Notes: generated by a model from the sequence alone, not told the origin. DNA of 64,000 nucleotides from Bowmanella denitrificans (GCF_002887595.1 NZ_PEBU01000001.1:620001-684000), one strand, 5' to 3'. Counted from the stretch's first letter, positions 45,333 to 55,473 are shown. Numbers and translations: made by a program.

Positions 45333-46826
45333 ATGACTGAACTAAAGAACGAAGCTCAGCAAGAAGTTGCAGAAAAAATTGAAGCCAATGATTTCCAGTC
45401 GCTGTTGCAAAAAGAATTTAAACCTAAGTCAGAACGTTCAAAAGAAGCCGTAGAAACAGCAGTGCAAACGCTGGCTGAACAGCTGTTAAAAGACACCGCG
45501 GTTATCTCTTCGGATGTTATAGGCACGATTCAGGCTCTGATTGCTGAAATCGATCAAAAATTGTCAGATCAGGTTAACCTGATTCTCCACCATGAAGACT
45601 TTCAGAAGTTGGAAGGTACCTGGCGCGGATTGCACCATTTAGTGAACAACACCGAAACCGATGAAATGCTGAAAATTCGGGTAATGAATATCAGCAAGAA
45701 TGACTTGGGTAAAACCCTGAAAAAATTCAAAGGCACGGCTTGGGACCAAAGCCCCATCTTCAAGAAAATCTATGAAGAGGAGTATGGTCAGTTTGGTGGT
45801 GAACCCTATGGCTGCATTATCGGCGACTACTACTTCAGTCATAGCCCACAAGATGTAGAACTACTGGGGGAAATGGCACAAGTCTCGGCGGCCTGCCATG
45901 CGCCATTTATTTCCGCAGCGGACCCGTATTTACTGCAAATGGATTCCTGGCAGGAACTCAGCAATCCAAGGGATTTAACCAAAATTTTCCAGACGCCGGA
46001 ATATGCTGCCTGGCGGTCATTGCGGGAATCAGATGACTCACGCTTCTTGGGTTTGACCATGCCTAGAGTTCTGGCCAGATTACCTTATGGTTCAAAAACC
46101 GATCCGGTCGAGGAATTTGATTTTGAGGAAGACACCGAAGGGGCCGATCACTATAAGTACACTTGGGCTAACTCCGCTTATGCCATGGGCGTTAATATTA
46201 ATCGCTCATTTAAAATGTTCGGCTGGTGCTCACGGATTCGCGGAATAGAATCCGGCGGCGCAGTAGAGGGCCTGCCTACCCATACCTTCCCCACGGATGA
46301 CGGTGGTGTGGACATGAAATGTCCCACCGAAATCGCCATCAGTGACCGTCGTGAAGCTGAGCTGGCCAAAAATGGCTTTATGCCACTAGTGCATAAGAAA
46401 AACTCCGACTTTGCCGCATTTATCGGCGCGCAATCTTTGCAGAAGCCCTTTGAATATGACGATCCCGATGCCACTGCCAACGCAAACTTAGCGGCGCGTT
46501 TGCCCTATCTTTTTGCCAGTTGCAGATTTGCCCACTATCTTAAATGTATCGTCAGAGACAAGATCGGCTCATTCAAGGAAAGAGAGGCCATGCAGAAATG
46601 GCTGCAGAAATGGATTATGAATTATGTGGATGGAGATCCAGCCAATTCCACCGAAGAAACCAAAGCCAGAAAACCCCTTGCTGCCGCAGAAGTGGTAGTA
46701 GAGGAAGTGGAAGGTAATCCGGGTTATTACACTTCTAAGTTTTTCTTGAGACCTCACTACCAGTTGGAAGGGTTAACGGTCTCACTAAGGTTGGTATCAC
46801 GCCTGCCGTCTGCGAAGAGTGCTTGA
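45333..46826 (+). CDS. tssC: T6SS contractile sheath large subunit TssC
   Basis: The 497-residue protein is full-length TssC/VipB, with the characteristic segments FQKLEGTWRGLHHLVNNTETD, YEEEYGQFGGEPYGCIIGDY and the C-terminal YTSKFFLRPHYQLEGLTVSLRLVSRLP. ClpV (tssH downstream) recycles the contracted TssBC sheath. Confidence 0.98.
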   Translation: MTELKNEAQQEVAEKIEANDFQSLLQKEFKPKSERSKEAVETAVQTLAEQLLKDTAVISSDVIGTIQALIAEIDQKLSDQVNLILHHEDFQKLEGTWRGLHHLVNNTETDEMLKIRVMNISKNDLGKTLKKFKGTAWDQSPIFKKIYEEEYGQFGGEPYGCIIGDYYFSHSPQDVELLGEMAQVSAACHAPFISAADPYLLQMDSWQELSNPRDLTKIFQTPEYAAWRSLRESDDSRFLGLTMPRVLARLPYGSKTDPVEEFDFEEDTEGADHYKYTWANSAYAMGVNINRSFKMFGWCSRIRGIESGGAVEGLPTHTFPTDDGGVDMKCPTEIAISDRREAELAKNGFMPLVHKKNSDFAAFIGAQSLQKPFEYDDPDATANANLAARLPYLFASCRFAHYLKCIVRDKIGSFKEREAMQKWLQKWIMNYVDGDPANSTEETKARKPLAAAEVVVEEVEGNPGYYTSKFFLRPHYQLEGLTVSLRLVSRLPSAKSA

Positions 46827-46897
46827 TATCGCGTAAATGTGACGTAAGTAACGAGCAATACTGCTCAGAATGGAAATGAAACAAGAGGAGAGTCGTC

Positions 46898-47380
46898 ATG
46901 GCAGTTGATATGTTCATCAAGATTGAAGGTATCGATGGAGAGTCTAAGGATAAGGCCCATAGTAAGGAAATAGACGTACTTGCATGGAGCTGGGGAATGT
47001 CACAGTCAGGAAGTATGCACGTTGGTGGCGGCGGTGGTGCCGGCAAGGTCAATGTGCAGGACATGTCATTTACCCATTGGTTTGATAAAGCCTCAGCCAA
47101 CCTGATGCTTTACTGTGCCAATGGTAAGCATATTCCCAAGGCCACACTAGTGGTGAGAAAAGCCGGGGAAAATCCGTTGGAGTATATCAAGATTACAATG
47201 ACGGATGTGTTGGTTACCTCTGTCAGCACCGGTGGCAGCGGTGGAGAGGACAGACTGACTGAAAATGTCAGCCTGAACTTCGCCAAGGTTAAGGTGGAAT
47301 ATCAAGAGCAGGCTAAAGATGGTACCGGTCAGGCTGGTCCAGAGTTTGGCTGGAATATTGAAGAAAACACCACGGCCTGA
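46898..47380 (+). CDS. hcp: T6SS tube protein Hcp
   Basis: The 160-residue Hcp (TssD) has the expected start MAVDMFIKIEGIDGESKDKAH and the DVLAWSWGMSQSGSMH and GTGGGAG-like strand pattern of the hexameric ring. It forms the inner tube and is itself secreted. AGAGGAGAG gives a strong ribosome site, and a hairpin follows, so it may be made in excess over the next genes. Confidence 0.97.
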   Translation: MAVDMFIKIEGIDGESKDKAHSKEIDVLAWSWGMSQSGSMHVGGGGGAGKVNVQDMSFTHWFDKASANLMLYCANGKHIPKATLVVRKAGENPLEYIKITMTDVLVTSVSTGGSGGEDRLTENVSLNFAKVKVEYQEQAKDGTGQAGPEFGWNIEENTTA

Positions 47381-47393
47381 TTGTAGTCGCACC

Positions 47394-47418
47394 AAAGCCC
47401 GGTCTCTGGCCGGGTTTT
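47394..47418 (+). terminator. Hairpin between hcp and tagJ (possible partial terminator)
   Basis: AAAGCCCGG (47394-47402) pairs with CCGGGTTTT (47410-47418) through nine pairs including one G-U, with a seven-base loop. The T run is inside the stem, so full termination is unlikely; partial termination or 3'-end protection of hcp mRNA would raise Hcp relative to downstream baseplate proteins. Confidence 0.5.
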
Positions 47419-47448
47419 GGCTTGTTTACCCCTGGCGGATTTGTCTTT

Positions 47449-48240
47449 ATGTCTAATGCCGAACAATGCCTCAAGCAAGGAGACCTGCCTGCGGCCCTGA
47501 AAGAACTGCAAGCGGCCATAAAAAGCCAACCAGCAAAACTGGAGTTACGTGTTTTTTTGTTCCAACTTCTGGCGCTCAGTGGCCAGTGGAACCGGGCGCT
47601 ATCACAATTGGAAGTGATTAAAAACCTCGATGACAGTGCGCTTGCCATGTATCACACCTACAAACCCGCATTGTTTGCCGAAGCCATGCGCGAAGAGGTA
47701 TTCGCGGGACGGCGCTCTCCGATGTTATTTGGTCAGCCGGAAAACTGGATGGCACTCTGTATTCAGGCATTAGCAGCGTCAGCACAACAGCAATATGAAC
47801 AGGCACAAAGCCTCAGACAACAGGCATTTGAGCAAGCGCCTGTCTCACCGGGGCAAATTGACAATCAGGATTTTCAATGGATTGCCGATGCCGACAGCCG
47901 CATCGGGCCATTTCTGGAAGCCGTGGTGAAAGGGACTTATTACTGGATCCCATTTTGCAGAATTCAGGCCATAGAACTTCAAGCCCCTGAAGATCTTCGC
48001 GATATGGTCTGGCAACCCGCCCATCTGACCTGGACAAATGGCGGCCAGGAAGTCGCACTGTTACCCAGCCGCTATGCTGGTTCGCACAACAGTGAAGACG
48101 CGCAAATTCAGTTGGCGCGCAAAACTGATTGGTTGCCTTGCGCCGGTGAATACCACGGTGCAGGTCAGCGAATGTTGACTACTGATGTAGATGACTATCC
48201 CCTCCTTAGTATCCGTCACATTCAGTTCAATAACGATTAA
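47449..48240 (+). CDS. tagJ: T6SS accessory protein TagJ (ImpE/SciE family)
   Basis: The 263-residue product has helical N-terminal repeats (AEQCLKQGDLPAALKELQAAIKSQPAKLELRVFLFQLLALSGQWNRAL) and the SciE/ImpE C-terminal domain (DADSRIGPFLEAVVKGTYYWIPF ... DYPLLSIRHIQF). TagJ binds the sheath protein TssB and occurs in only one branch of T6SS. A TTG start 27 bases upstream is possible; neither has a strong ribosome site. Confidence 0.88.
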   Translation: MSNAEQCLKQGDLPAALKELQAAIKSQPAKLELRVFLFQLLALSGQWNRALSQLEVIKNLDDSALAMYHTYKPALFAEAMREEVFAGRRSPMLFGQPENWMALCIQALAASAQQQYEQAQSLRQQAFEQAPVSPGQIDNQDFQWIADADSRIGPFLEAVVKGTYYWIPFCRIQAIELQAPEDLRDMVWQPAHLTWTNGGQEVALLPSRYAGSHNSEDAQIQLARKTDWLPCAGEYHGAGQRMLTTDVDDYPLLSIRHIQFNND

Positions 48241-48268
48241 ACAGTACTGGTAGACAGGAGCAAGGAAG

Positions 48269-48799
48269 ATGGCGGAACTCTACCAACAACACAAATTGCA
48301 GCCTTCGCTGCTGGATCGGCTGACCGATGACGTGTTGTTGCAGCAAACCCCTGATGGACAATCAGCCAAGTCCACAGATCAAATAGAAAAATTCTACATT
48401 AATGCGCGCAAACTCAGAGAAGTGGTGATACGCGATCTGGCCTGGTTACTTAATACGGTTAACCTGGATGCAGTGATGGACCTGACAGATTTCCCGAATG
48501 TGTCCAAATCAGTGGTTAACTTTGGTGTGCCCGAGCTGACAGGCAGCATCATCTCACAGTTAGATGCCGCCAGCCTGGAGAAGAAGCTGCAGCGTATTAT
48601 CTTGTGCTATGAGCCAAGAATTTTACCTAACACATTAAAAATAAAGGTAAAAAAAACTGATCAAATGTCCCGCAATGCTCTGCGGTTTGAAATCGAATGT
48701 GATATCTGGGGGCAACCGGTACCAGAACATTTAAGCGTACAGTCTGAATTGGATCTGGATACGGGTTCTGTCTCTTTGCAACAACGAAAAGCGGGCTGA
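48269..48799 (+). CDS. tssE: T6SS baseplate protein TssE (gp25-like)
   Basis: The 176-residue protein contains the gp25/TssE domain (LREVVIRDLAWLLNTVNL, FPNVSKSVVNFGVPELTG, EKKLQRIILCYEPRI), homologous to the T4 wedge protein that nucleates the sheath. It precedes tssF by one base. Confidence 0.94.
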   Translation: MAELYQQHKLQPSLLDRLTDDVLLQQTPDGQSAKSTDQIEKFYINARKLREVVIRDLAWLLNTVNLDAVMDLTDFPNVSKSVVNFGVPELTGSIISQLDAASLEKKLQRIILCYEPRILPNTLKIKVKKTDQMSRNALRFEIECDIWGQPVPEHLSVQSELDLDTGSVSLQQRKAG

Positions 48800-48800
48800 T

Positions 48801-50672
48801 ATGGATCCATTATTTCTCAGGCATTATGAAAGAGAATTGCAGTTTGTCCGTGAAATGGGCGCAGAGTATGCCCGCGAGTTTCCGCGCATCGCCGGGCGAT
48901 TGGGTATCGATGGGGTGGAAACCGCCGATCCCTATGTGGAAAGGCTGTATGAGGGATTTGCCTTCCTGGCCGCCCGACTGCATATGCGCCTCGATGCAGA
49001 ATATCCTAAGTTTACCCAGAATCTGCTGAATATTGTTTACCCCCAGTACCTGGCCCCCACCCCCTCCATTGCGATTGCGCAGATTACCCCCGAAGCACAA
49101 GCCAGCCTGGAACAAGGCTGCTTAATTCCGCGCAATACTGCGTTTAAGGCTAACCGGCGCGAAGGGGATCAGAGCGCTTGCGAATACAGAAGTTGCCATG
49201 ATGTTACCCTGTGGCCGGTGGCCATCAGCGAAGCCAGCTATTTTACCAACATGGCGCTGGTGAAAGATGTGCCATTAGGAAAAAATAAAGCCAAGGCAGG
49301 TCTGCGCTTAACCCTGCAAAGTACCGACGAACAACCCATCCCTGTTGGCTTTCTTAACTGCATCAACCTGTTTCTGGCCGGTCACAATCATCTTGCCGTA
49401 CGGCTTTACGAACAACTGTTTGCCAATGCCTGCGCCATCGTAGCGCGCCCTGCCACAACCGATCAGAATTGGCAACAAGTGTTTCCTGTCAGCCACCTGC
49501 ATCAAACAGGTCTGGATGCAGAGCAAAGTCTGTTTCCGGAAGATGCCAGGGGATTTTCTGGTTACCGGATGTTGAGGGAGTATTTCGCATTCCCCGATCG
49601 CCTGCTGTTTGCTGAACTACGCGATCTGGCCACGAAACTGGCCCCTTACCGCGCCACCGAGTTGCAGTTGTTAATTCTGTTTGACCGGGTAGACAGCGAG
49701 TTAGAGCAGCGTTTATCCGCCGAGGATTTCGCACTGTTTTGCACTCCGGTTATAAACCTGTTCCCGAAACGCTCCGATCGCATTCACCTCAACACCAGAG
49801 ACGAGGAATACCACCTGGTGATTGACAGAACCAGGCCACTGGACTTTGAAGTGTTTCAAATCAATAAGGTACAGGGTTACGGCGACCAGACTGACGATCA
49901 AAAAGAATTTTTACCCTTTTACGCTTGTTATGACCTCACCGATTATCCGCAACACTGTGCTTTTTATACCTCGCGCCTGGAGCGTCGTTTGTTATCCACA
50001 CATCAGCGTCGGCATGGCCCGCGCTCCAATTATATAGGCAGCGAAACCTATGTTTCACTGGTGGATAATCGGGAGAAAGCTTTCCAGTTGGATTTCAAAC
50101 AACTGGAAGTACATACTCTGTGTACTAACCGCGACTTACCCATCCATATGCCGGTTGGTAAAGGCATAACAGATTTTACCCTGGAAGTCAGTGCACCGGT
50201 GGCTTGCATACGTTGTATAAAAGGCCCAAGTAAGCCGAAGCCTTCACTGGCTCATGAACAGGGTGAATCGGCATGGCGCCTGATAAACCAATTGTCGCTT
50301 AACTACTTGTCTCTTGCCGACGAAGCACAGGGGGCAGCGACCTTACGCAGCATCCTCAAGCTTTATGGTGATCAGCAGGACCCGGTCATCAGCAAGCAAA
50401 TTGATGGGCTAAGTACTATCAGTTGCAAAGCGGTTACCAGACGCAATCCGGGGGCAGGTCCCATTGCCTTTATCAAAGGACTGGAAATTACTCTGACCTT
50501 TGATGAGAGCGCTTTTGCCGGTTCAAACTGCTTTTTGCTCGGGGCGGTGCTGGAACGCTTCTTTGCCTTGTATACCTCTATCAATTCATTTACTCAAACC
50601 CTGGTAAAAACCCAGGAACGCGGGGAGATCGCCAGATGGCCGATAAGAGCAGGGCAGCGCCAGATCCTCTGA
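48801..50672 (+). CDS. tssF: T6SS baseplate protein TssF
   Basis: The 623-residue protein starts MDPLFLRHYERELQFVREMGAEYAREFPRIAGRLG, the TssF/VasA signature, and is full length. TssF2-TssG forms the core of the baseplate wedge. Its last 37 bases overlap tssG. Confidence 0.97.
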   Translation: MDPLFLRHYERELQFVREMGAEYAREFPRIAGRLGIDGVETADPYVERLYEGFAFLAARLHMRLDAEYPKFTQNLLNIVYPQYLAPTPSIAIAQITPEAQASLEQGCLIPRNTAFKANRREGDQSACEYRSCHDVTLWPVAISEASYFTNMALVKDVPLGKNKAKAGLRLTLQSTDEQPIPVGFLNCINLFLAGHNHLAVRLYEQLFANACAIVARPATTDQNWQQVFPVSHLHQTGLDAEQSLFPEDARGFSGYRMLREYFAFPDRLLFAELRDLATKLAPYRATELQLLILFDRVDSELEQRLSAEDFALFCTPVINLFPKRSDRIHLNTRDEEYHLVIDRTRPLDFEVFQINKVQGYGDQTDDQKEFLPFYACYDLTDYPQHCAFYTSRLERRLLSTHQRRHGPRSNYIGSETYVSLVDNREKAFQLDFKQLEVHTLCTNRDLPIHMPVGKGITDFTLEVSAPVACIRCIKGPSKPKPSLAHEQGESAWRLINQLSLNYLSLADEAQGAATLRSILKLYGDQQDPVISKQIDGLSTISCKAVTRRNPGAGPIAFIKGLEITLTFDESAFAGSNCFLLGAVLERFFALYTSINSFTQTLVKTQERGEIARWPIRAGQRQIL

Positions 50673-51655
50673 GTCTGTACCGGCAGATGCAAGAGGAACC
50701 ATTCCGTTTTGGTTTCTACTCTGCCGTGCGCAGAATTGAGCGGGTACTGCCAGGCACTGAACAACTTGGCCGCACGGCCAGGCCAAAGGATGACGTGATA
50801 CGATTTGGCCAAACTCCATCCATGACCTTCGCTCCTTCCACTTTAGCCGAATTTAGTCTGTCAGCCGGGCAAAAACCCAAACTGGATGTGTACTTCTTTG
50901 GTCTGTACGGGCCAAACGGCCCTCTACCACTGCATTTAACCGAGTATGTACGGGATCGTCAACGCAACCACGCCGATCACAGTCTGGCCCGTTTTACCGA
51001 TGTATTCCATCACCGCTTTCTGACCTTCTTCTATCGCAGTTGGGCCGATGCCCAGCCCACGGTGAACCTGGACCGCCCCAAAACTGACCGGTTTGTGATG
51101 CGTATCGGCAGTCTGATGGGGCTGGGCCTTGTTGAAAGCCGCGGACGCGACAGCATTCCTGATTTTGCCAAGCTGCATCTGGCCGCCAGATTCGCGCAGC
51201 GTAACAGAAATGCAGAAGGGTTATGCGCCATTCTGACCCTCTACTTTCAGTTGCCGGTGCAGTTGCAACAATTCGTTGGTCAATGGCTACCCATTGATCG
51301 TGAAGATCAGCTATGTCTTGGTGCAAACCCTCAGGCCAACCAGTTGGGCCTGACCAGCAATCTTGGCAGCAGAGTCTGGCAATGTCAGGGCAAGTTCCGC
51401 TTAATCATCGGCCCGATGAGCCTGACCCAATATCAAGCCTTCCTGCCGGGTGGGCAGAGTTTGCAAAGGCTGAAGGATCTCGTCCGGCATTATCTGAACC
51501 ATGAGCTGGACTGGGATGTGAGATTAATTCTGGCGCGCCATCAGGCCGAAGCGGCCTGCCTGGGGCAGAGCACAACACTGGGCTGGACAAGTTGGATGTT
51601 TAAAGGCTTGCCCGCAGGGGATTTGCAGGACCTGACCTTAGAAGGCCAGGCGTAA
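50636..51655 (+). CDS. tssG: T6SS baseplate protein TssG
   Basis: The 339-residue protein shows TssG segments (FRFGFYSAVRRIERVLPG, VYFFGLYGPNGPLPLHLTEYVRDR, FHHRFLTFFYRSWADAQP). It begins within the end of tssF, which indicates translational coupling for balanced assembly. Confidence 0.97.
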   Translation: MADKSRAAPDPLSLYRQMQEEPFRFGFYSAVRRIERVLPGTEQLGRTARPKDDVIRFGQTPSMTFAPSTLAEFSLSAGQKPKLDVYFFGLYGPNGPLPLHLTEYVRDRQRNHADHSLARFTDVFHHRFLTFFYRSWADAQPTVNLDRPKTDRFVMRIGSLMGLGLVESRGRDSIPDFAKLHLAARFAQRNRNAEGLCAILTLYFQLPVQLQQFVGQWLPIDREDQLCLGANPQANQLGLTSNLGSRVWQCQGKFRLIIGPMSLTQYQAFLPGGQSLQRLKDLVRHYLNHELDWDVRLILARHQAEAACLGQSTTLGWTSWMFKGLPAGDLQDLTLEGQA

Positions 51656-51676
51656 AATTATACGGGAGATAAACCA

Positions 51677-54379
51677 ATGTCCGAAATCAGTCGCACCACC
51701 CTGTTTGGTAAGCTGAACAAGCTGTCCTATAAAGCCATAGAAGGCGCCACGGTATTTTGCAAAATGCGCGGTAATCCCTATGTTGAACTGGTGCATTGGC
51801 TGCAGCAAATACTGCAACTGCAGGACTCCGATCTGCACCGGATTATCAAATACTTTGAGCTCAATCCAGCCACCCTGGCCAAAGATATCACCGAAGCTTT
51901 GGATGCTTTACCCAGAGGCTCCACCTCGATTACCGATTTGTCTGCCCATCTGGAAGAAGCCGTAGAAAGAGCCTGGGTTTACGGCAGCCTGATGTTTAAT
52001 GAAGCACAGATCCGTACCGGTTATTTAATGGTTGGCCTGGTAAAAACCCGTTCGCTGATGAATAACCTCAGGGCTATCAGCGGCGAGTTTGCCAAAATAG
52101 ACAGCGAGAGCCTGACCAGTCGTTTTGCTGGCATAGTTCAGGGTTCACCAGAAACAGGGTTAACGGCCACAGACGGATTTTCATCGGCAGCACCAGGGGA
52201 AGCCAGCGGTGCGATGGCACCGGCGCAAATGGGCAAGAAAGAAGCTCTGCAACGTTTTACCGTCGATCTGACCGCGCAGGCGGCCTCTGGTGATATGGAC
52301 CCCATAGTCGGGCGCGACGAGGAAATTCGGCAGATTGTGGATATTCTGATGCGGCGCCGGCAAAACAACCCCATTCTGACCGGCGAGGCTGGGGTGGGTA
52401 AAACCGCTGTGGTGGAAGGCTTTGCCCAGCGCATTGCCGCTGGTGATGTGCCACCGCCGCTCAAAGACGTGGAACTCAGAGTGCTGGATGTAGGCCTGTT
52501 GCAGGCTGGCGCCAGTATGAAAGGTGAGTTCGAGGAACGTCTTAAGCAAGTGATTGAAGAAGTTCAGTCGTCTGAAAAGCCCATTATCCTGTTTATTGAC
52601 GAAGCCCATACGCTGGTGGGGGCTGGAGGTGCAGCCGGGACCGGAGACGCAGCCAACCTGCTGAAACCTGCACTGGCCAGGGGGACCCTGCGCACTATTG
52701 CTGCCACCACCTGGGCGGAATACAAGAAGCATATTGAAAAAGACCCGGCCCTAACCCGTCGTTTCCAGGTTGTGCAGGTGCCCGAGCCGGACGAAAGCAA
52801 AGCCATTCTGATGATGCGTGGGGTGGCCAGTAAACTCGAACAGCACCACAAAGTTCAACTGCTGGATGAAGCCATAGAGGCGGCCGTCAAGCTGTCACAT
52901 CGCTATATTCCGGCCCGCCAACTGCCAGACAAATCCGTTAGTTTGCTGGATACGGCCTGTGCACGGGTCGCTATCAGCCAGCATGCGGTACCGGCACAGG
53001 TAGAAGATACCCGCCGCCGTATTGACGCCCTGCAGGTAGAGCTGGAGATTCTACAACGTGAAACGGCCATGGGCGGTGAACATCAAAACCGCTGCAATAA
53101 AGTTACCGAAACCCTGACCGCTGAACAGGCCCTACTGGATGAGCTGGAACAAAAATGGCAGGAAGAGAAGCAACTGGTTGAGCAGATTCTGGCTCTGAGG
53201 GCCAGAATTCGCCAGGCCAGAGGCGAAGTCGATACCACATCGCAGGTGAATGAAGATAATACCGACCCGTCTGTTGCAAAAGAGCCGGAAGACGTCAGCA
53301 CTCTTTTGCAAGACCTTAAAGCCCTGCAAAACGAGTTGGTCCAAATGCAGGGGGAATCGCCTTTGATTCTACCCACAGTAGATGAACAGGCCGTAGCGGC
53401 AGTGGTACAGGACTGGACAGGGATCCCGGTTGGCCGGATGGTGAAGGATGAAATTACCACCATTCTGAAGCTGGCCGACACCCTCGAACAGCGGATTATT
53501 GGTCAGCGCCATGCCCTGGAAATGATTGCCAGGCGCATCCAGACATCCCGCGCCAAACTGGACAATCCCAACAAACCCATAGGGGTGTTTATGCTGGCCG
53601 GTACCTCTGGGGTGGGGAAAACCGAAACCGCTCTGGCCCTGGCAGAAGCCCTGTATGGTGGTGAACACAATGTGATTACCATCAATATGAGCGAATATCA
53701 GGAAGCCCATACCGTATCCAGCCTCAAAGGCGCACCTCCGGGTTATGTAGGTTATGGTGAGGGCGGAGTGCTGACCGAAGCTGTCAGACGCAAACCTTAC
53801 AGTGTGGTATTGCTGGACGAAGTGGAAAAGGCCCATCCCGATGTGCATGAGATCTTCTTCCAGGTATTTGACAAAGGCTGGATGGAAGACGGTGAAGGCA
53901 GGGTAATCGATTTTAAAAATACCCTGATACTGCTGACCACTAATGCCGGTACAGAGCTAATCAGCAGCCTTTGCGCCGACCCGGAACTGATGCCTGAACC
54001 AGATGGCATCGCCAGCGCATTGCGAGAACCACTACTCAAAGTGTTCCCCCCGGCCTTACTTGGCAGATTGGTGGTCATTCCCTACTACCCTCTGAACGAT
54101 GACATGATCGCCGCCATTATCCGCCTGCAGCTAGGCCGTATAGAGAAACGTATCCGCCAGAATTACGAAATTCCATTTACCTATGACGATGACGTAGTGA
54201 AGCTAATTGGTAAGCGCTGTACCGAGCTGGAAAGCGGCGGCCGTATGGTAGATGCGATACTAACCAACAGCATCCTGCCCACTATTTCCGAAGTATTTTT
54301 AAATAATATGCTGGCAGGAAAAGCCGCAGAAAAAGTCCATCTTAAAGTGGAAGATGGGGATTTCAAGTATGAGATATAG
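51677..54379 (+). CDS. clpV: T6SS AAA+ ATPase TssH (ClpV)
   Basis: The 900-residue protein has a Clp N domain (about 10-150), two AAA+ modules with intact Walker A motifs (GEAGVGKT at about 236-243 and GTSGVGKT at about 642-649) and Walker B segments (ILFIDEAHTLVG, VVLLDEVEKAHP), and the ClpV middle domain. It disassembles contracted TssBC sheaths. It closes the second structural operon; 130 bases later the composition turns AT-rich. Confidence 0.97.
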   Translation: MSEISRTTLFGKLNKLSYKAIEGATVFCKMRGNPYVELVHWLQQILQLQDSDLHRIIKYFELNPATLAKDITEALDALPRGSTSITDLSAHLEEAVERAWVYGSLMFNEAQIRTGYLMVGLVKTRSLMNNLRAISGEFAKIDSESLTSRFAGIVQGSPETGLTATDGFSSAAPGEASGAMAPAQMGKKEALQRFTVDLTAQAASGDMDPIVGRDEEIRQIVDILMRRRQNNPILTGEAGVGKTAVVEGFAQRIAAGDVPPPLKDVELRVLDVGLLQAGASMKGEFEERLKQVIEEVQSSEKPIILFIDEAHTLVGAGGAAGTGDAANLLKPALARGTLRTIAATTWAEYKKHIEKDPALTRRFQVVQVPEPDESKAILMMRGVASKLEQHHKVQLLDEAIEAAVKLSHRYIPARQLPDKSVSLLDTACARVAISQHAVPAQVEDTRRRIDALQVELEILQRETAMGGEHQNRCNKVTETLTAEQALLDELEQKWQEEKQLVEQILALRARIRQARGEVDTTSQVNEDNTDPSVAKEPEDVSTLLQDLKALQNELVQMQGESPLILPTVDEQAVAAVVQDWTGIPVGRMVKDEITTILKLADTLEQRIIGQRHALEMIARRIQTSRAKLDNPNKPIGVFMLAGTSGVGKTETALALAEALYGGEHNVITINMSEYQEAHTVSSLKGAPPGYVGYGEGGVLTEAVRRKPYSVVLLDEVEKAHPDVHEIFFQVFDKGWMEDGEGRVIDFKNTLILLTTNAGTELISSLCADPELMPEPDGIASALREPLLKVFPPALLGRLVVIPYYPLNDDMIAAIIRLQLGRIEKRIRQNYEIPFTYDDDVVKLIGKRCTELESGGRMVDAILTNSILPTISEVFLNNMLAGKAAEKVHLKVEDGDFKYEI

Positions 54380-54509
54380 CAGCTATGACAAAAGAAAGGA
54401 GACAGGGATAGCCCCAATAAAGATGGAAGTGGATTTGGGAATAAAAAAATAAATATCAAGGTGAAAATAAGTATGGAGAAATTTACTGCGGAATAGGGAA
54501 GCTTGTAAA

Positions 54510-54980
54510 GTGAAAAGAAATACGCTTATTCCACTAGTGATCCTATTGTCATTTTTTTCTAAAGGAGTCAACTCCATGGGTTTATTTTCAAAATCAATGT
54601 TTACTGAAGTTGAAGGTGTTGTACTACTAAATGGTAAGCCAGTGGAAGGTGCCGAGGTTACCAGTAGCTATGATTGGTCTGTAAAAGATGAGAAAAAGAG
54701 TAAAACTGTTATTACTGATTCACATGGCACTTTTCACTTTAAAGAGTGGAAAAGTCAATCAGTACTATCATTAGTTTTTCCAATACAACCAGTTATTTCA
54801 CAAAAAATAACCATTAATTATAGTGGTCAAGAATACACTGCATGGAGAAATATAAAGAGCACTTACGGTACAGGAGATGAGGTTGGAAAATCTCCAATTA
54901 GGATTGAGTGTGAATTAAATTCGGAATTTAAAGAACAAGAAAGCAATGGATTTTATGGAATATGCAAGCTAGCTTCTTAA
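54510..54980 (+). CDS. Exported DUF6795-like protein 1, putative lipase immunity protein
   Basis: The 156-residue product from a GTG at 54510 has a signal peptide (KRNTLIPLVILLSFFSKGVNS) and a single beta-sandwich resembling carboxypeptidase-regulatory domains (VEGVVLLNGKPVEGAEV, then DSHGTFHF). It is a paralogue of the genes at 54962 and 55758: all keep SPI-x-[IL]-x-C-[ED]-L and a final GIC[KR], so two cysteines may pair in the periplasm. An internal ATG at 54576 has AAAGGAG eight bases upstream, a better ribosome site than that of the GTG. Placement before a lipase suggests immunity to a periplasm-acting phospholipase; this is inference. AT-rich. Confidence 0.7.
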   Translation: MKRNTLIPLVILLSFFSKGVNSMGLFSKSMFTEVEGVVLLNGKPVEGAEVTSSYDWSVKDEKKSKTVITDSHGTFHFKEWKSQSVLSLVFPIQPVISQKITINYSGQEYTAWRNIKSTYGTGDEVGKSPIRIECELNSEFKEQESNGFYGICKLAS

Positions 54981-55459
54981 TCCGCATAGTAGCAACAGTT
55001 TTTTCGATAACATTACTCTATAATTCGGGAGAAGTATCAGCTATGGAATTTTTAAAACAGTGTTTATTCTCTCCGGTTGAAGGAGTTGTAACTATTGATG
55101 GAAGACCTTCGAGTGACGCAATAATAAAAAAGAAGTACAGTTGGGGGAATAAAAAAGAAACTAAGGAGACTGAGACTAAAACCGATATAAATGGAAGTTT
55201 CGAATTTGATGCATCTTACAGTTCTTCTGTATTTACTAGTCTATTTCCACATGAGCCACTTATAACCCAGTACATCTACATCGAGCACAATCAAAAAAGC
55301 TATTTAGGATGGAGATATGAGAAGGGGAGTTATGATATAGGTGCAGAAACAGGAAAATCTCCTATCAAACTTATTTGTGATTTAATGTGGGAGGAACAGT
55401 TTCATAATGATGATAACCCTCTTAGGAGATATCTTGGAATTTGCAGGGTTTTGGAATGA
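54962..55459 (+). CDS. Exported DUF6795-like protein 2, putative lipase immunity protein
   Basis: The 165-residue product starts inside the end of copy 1 (19-base overlap), has a signal-like N-terminus (FLIRIVATVFSITLLYNSGEVSA) and the same fold pattern (VEGVVTIDGRPSSDAIIKKK, DINGSFEFDAS, KSPIKLICDL, YLGICRV). It resembles copy 3 more than copy 1 in the middle (SLFPHEPLITQYI, YLGWR). It directly precedes the lipase remnant, repeating the order seen for copy 3 and the intact lipase. Confidence 0.7.
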   Translation: MQASFLIRIVATVFSITLLYNSGEVSAMEFLKQCLFSPVEGVVTIDGRPSSDAIIKKKYSWGNKKETKETETKTDINGSFEFDASYSSSVFTSLFPHEPLITQYIYIEHNQKSYLGWRYEKGSYDIGAETGKSPIKLICDLMWEEQFHNDDNPLRRYLGICRVLE

Positions 55460-55473
55460 TATAAGGAAATTTT

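Noticed and set aside
52181-52732. A 183-codon minus-strand frame inside clpV
   Set aside because: Antisense to the conserved AAA+ module with no domain of its own; the clpV frame is certain.
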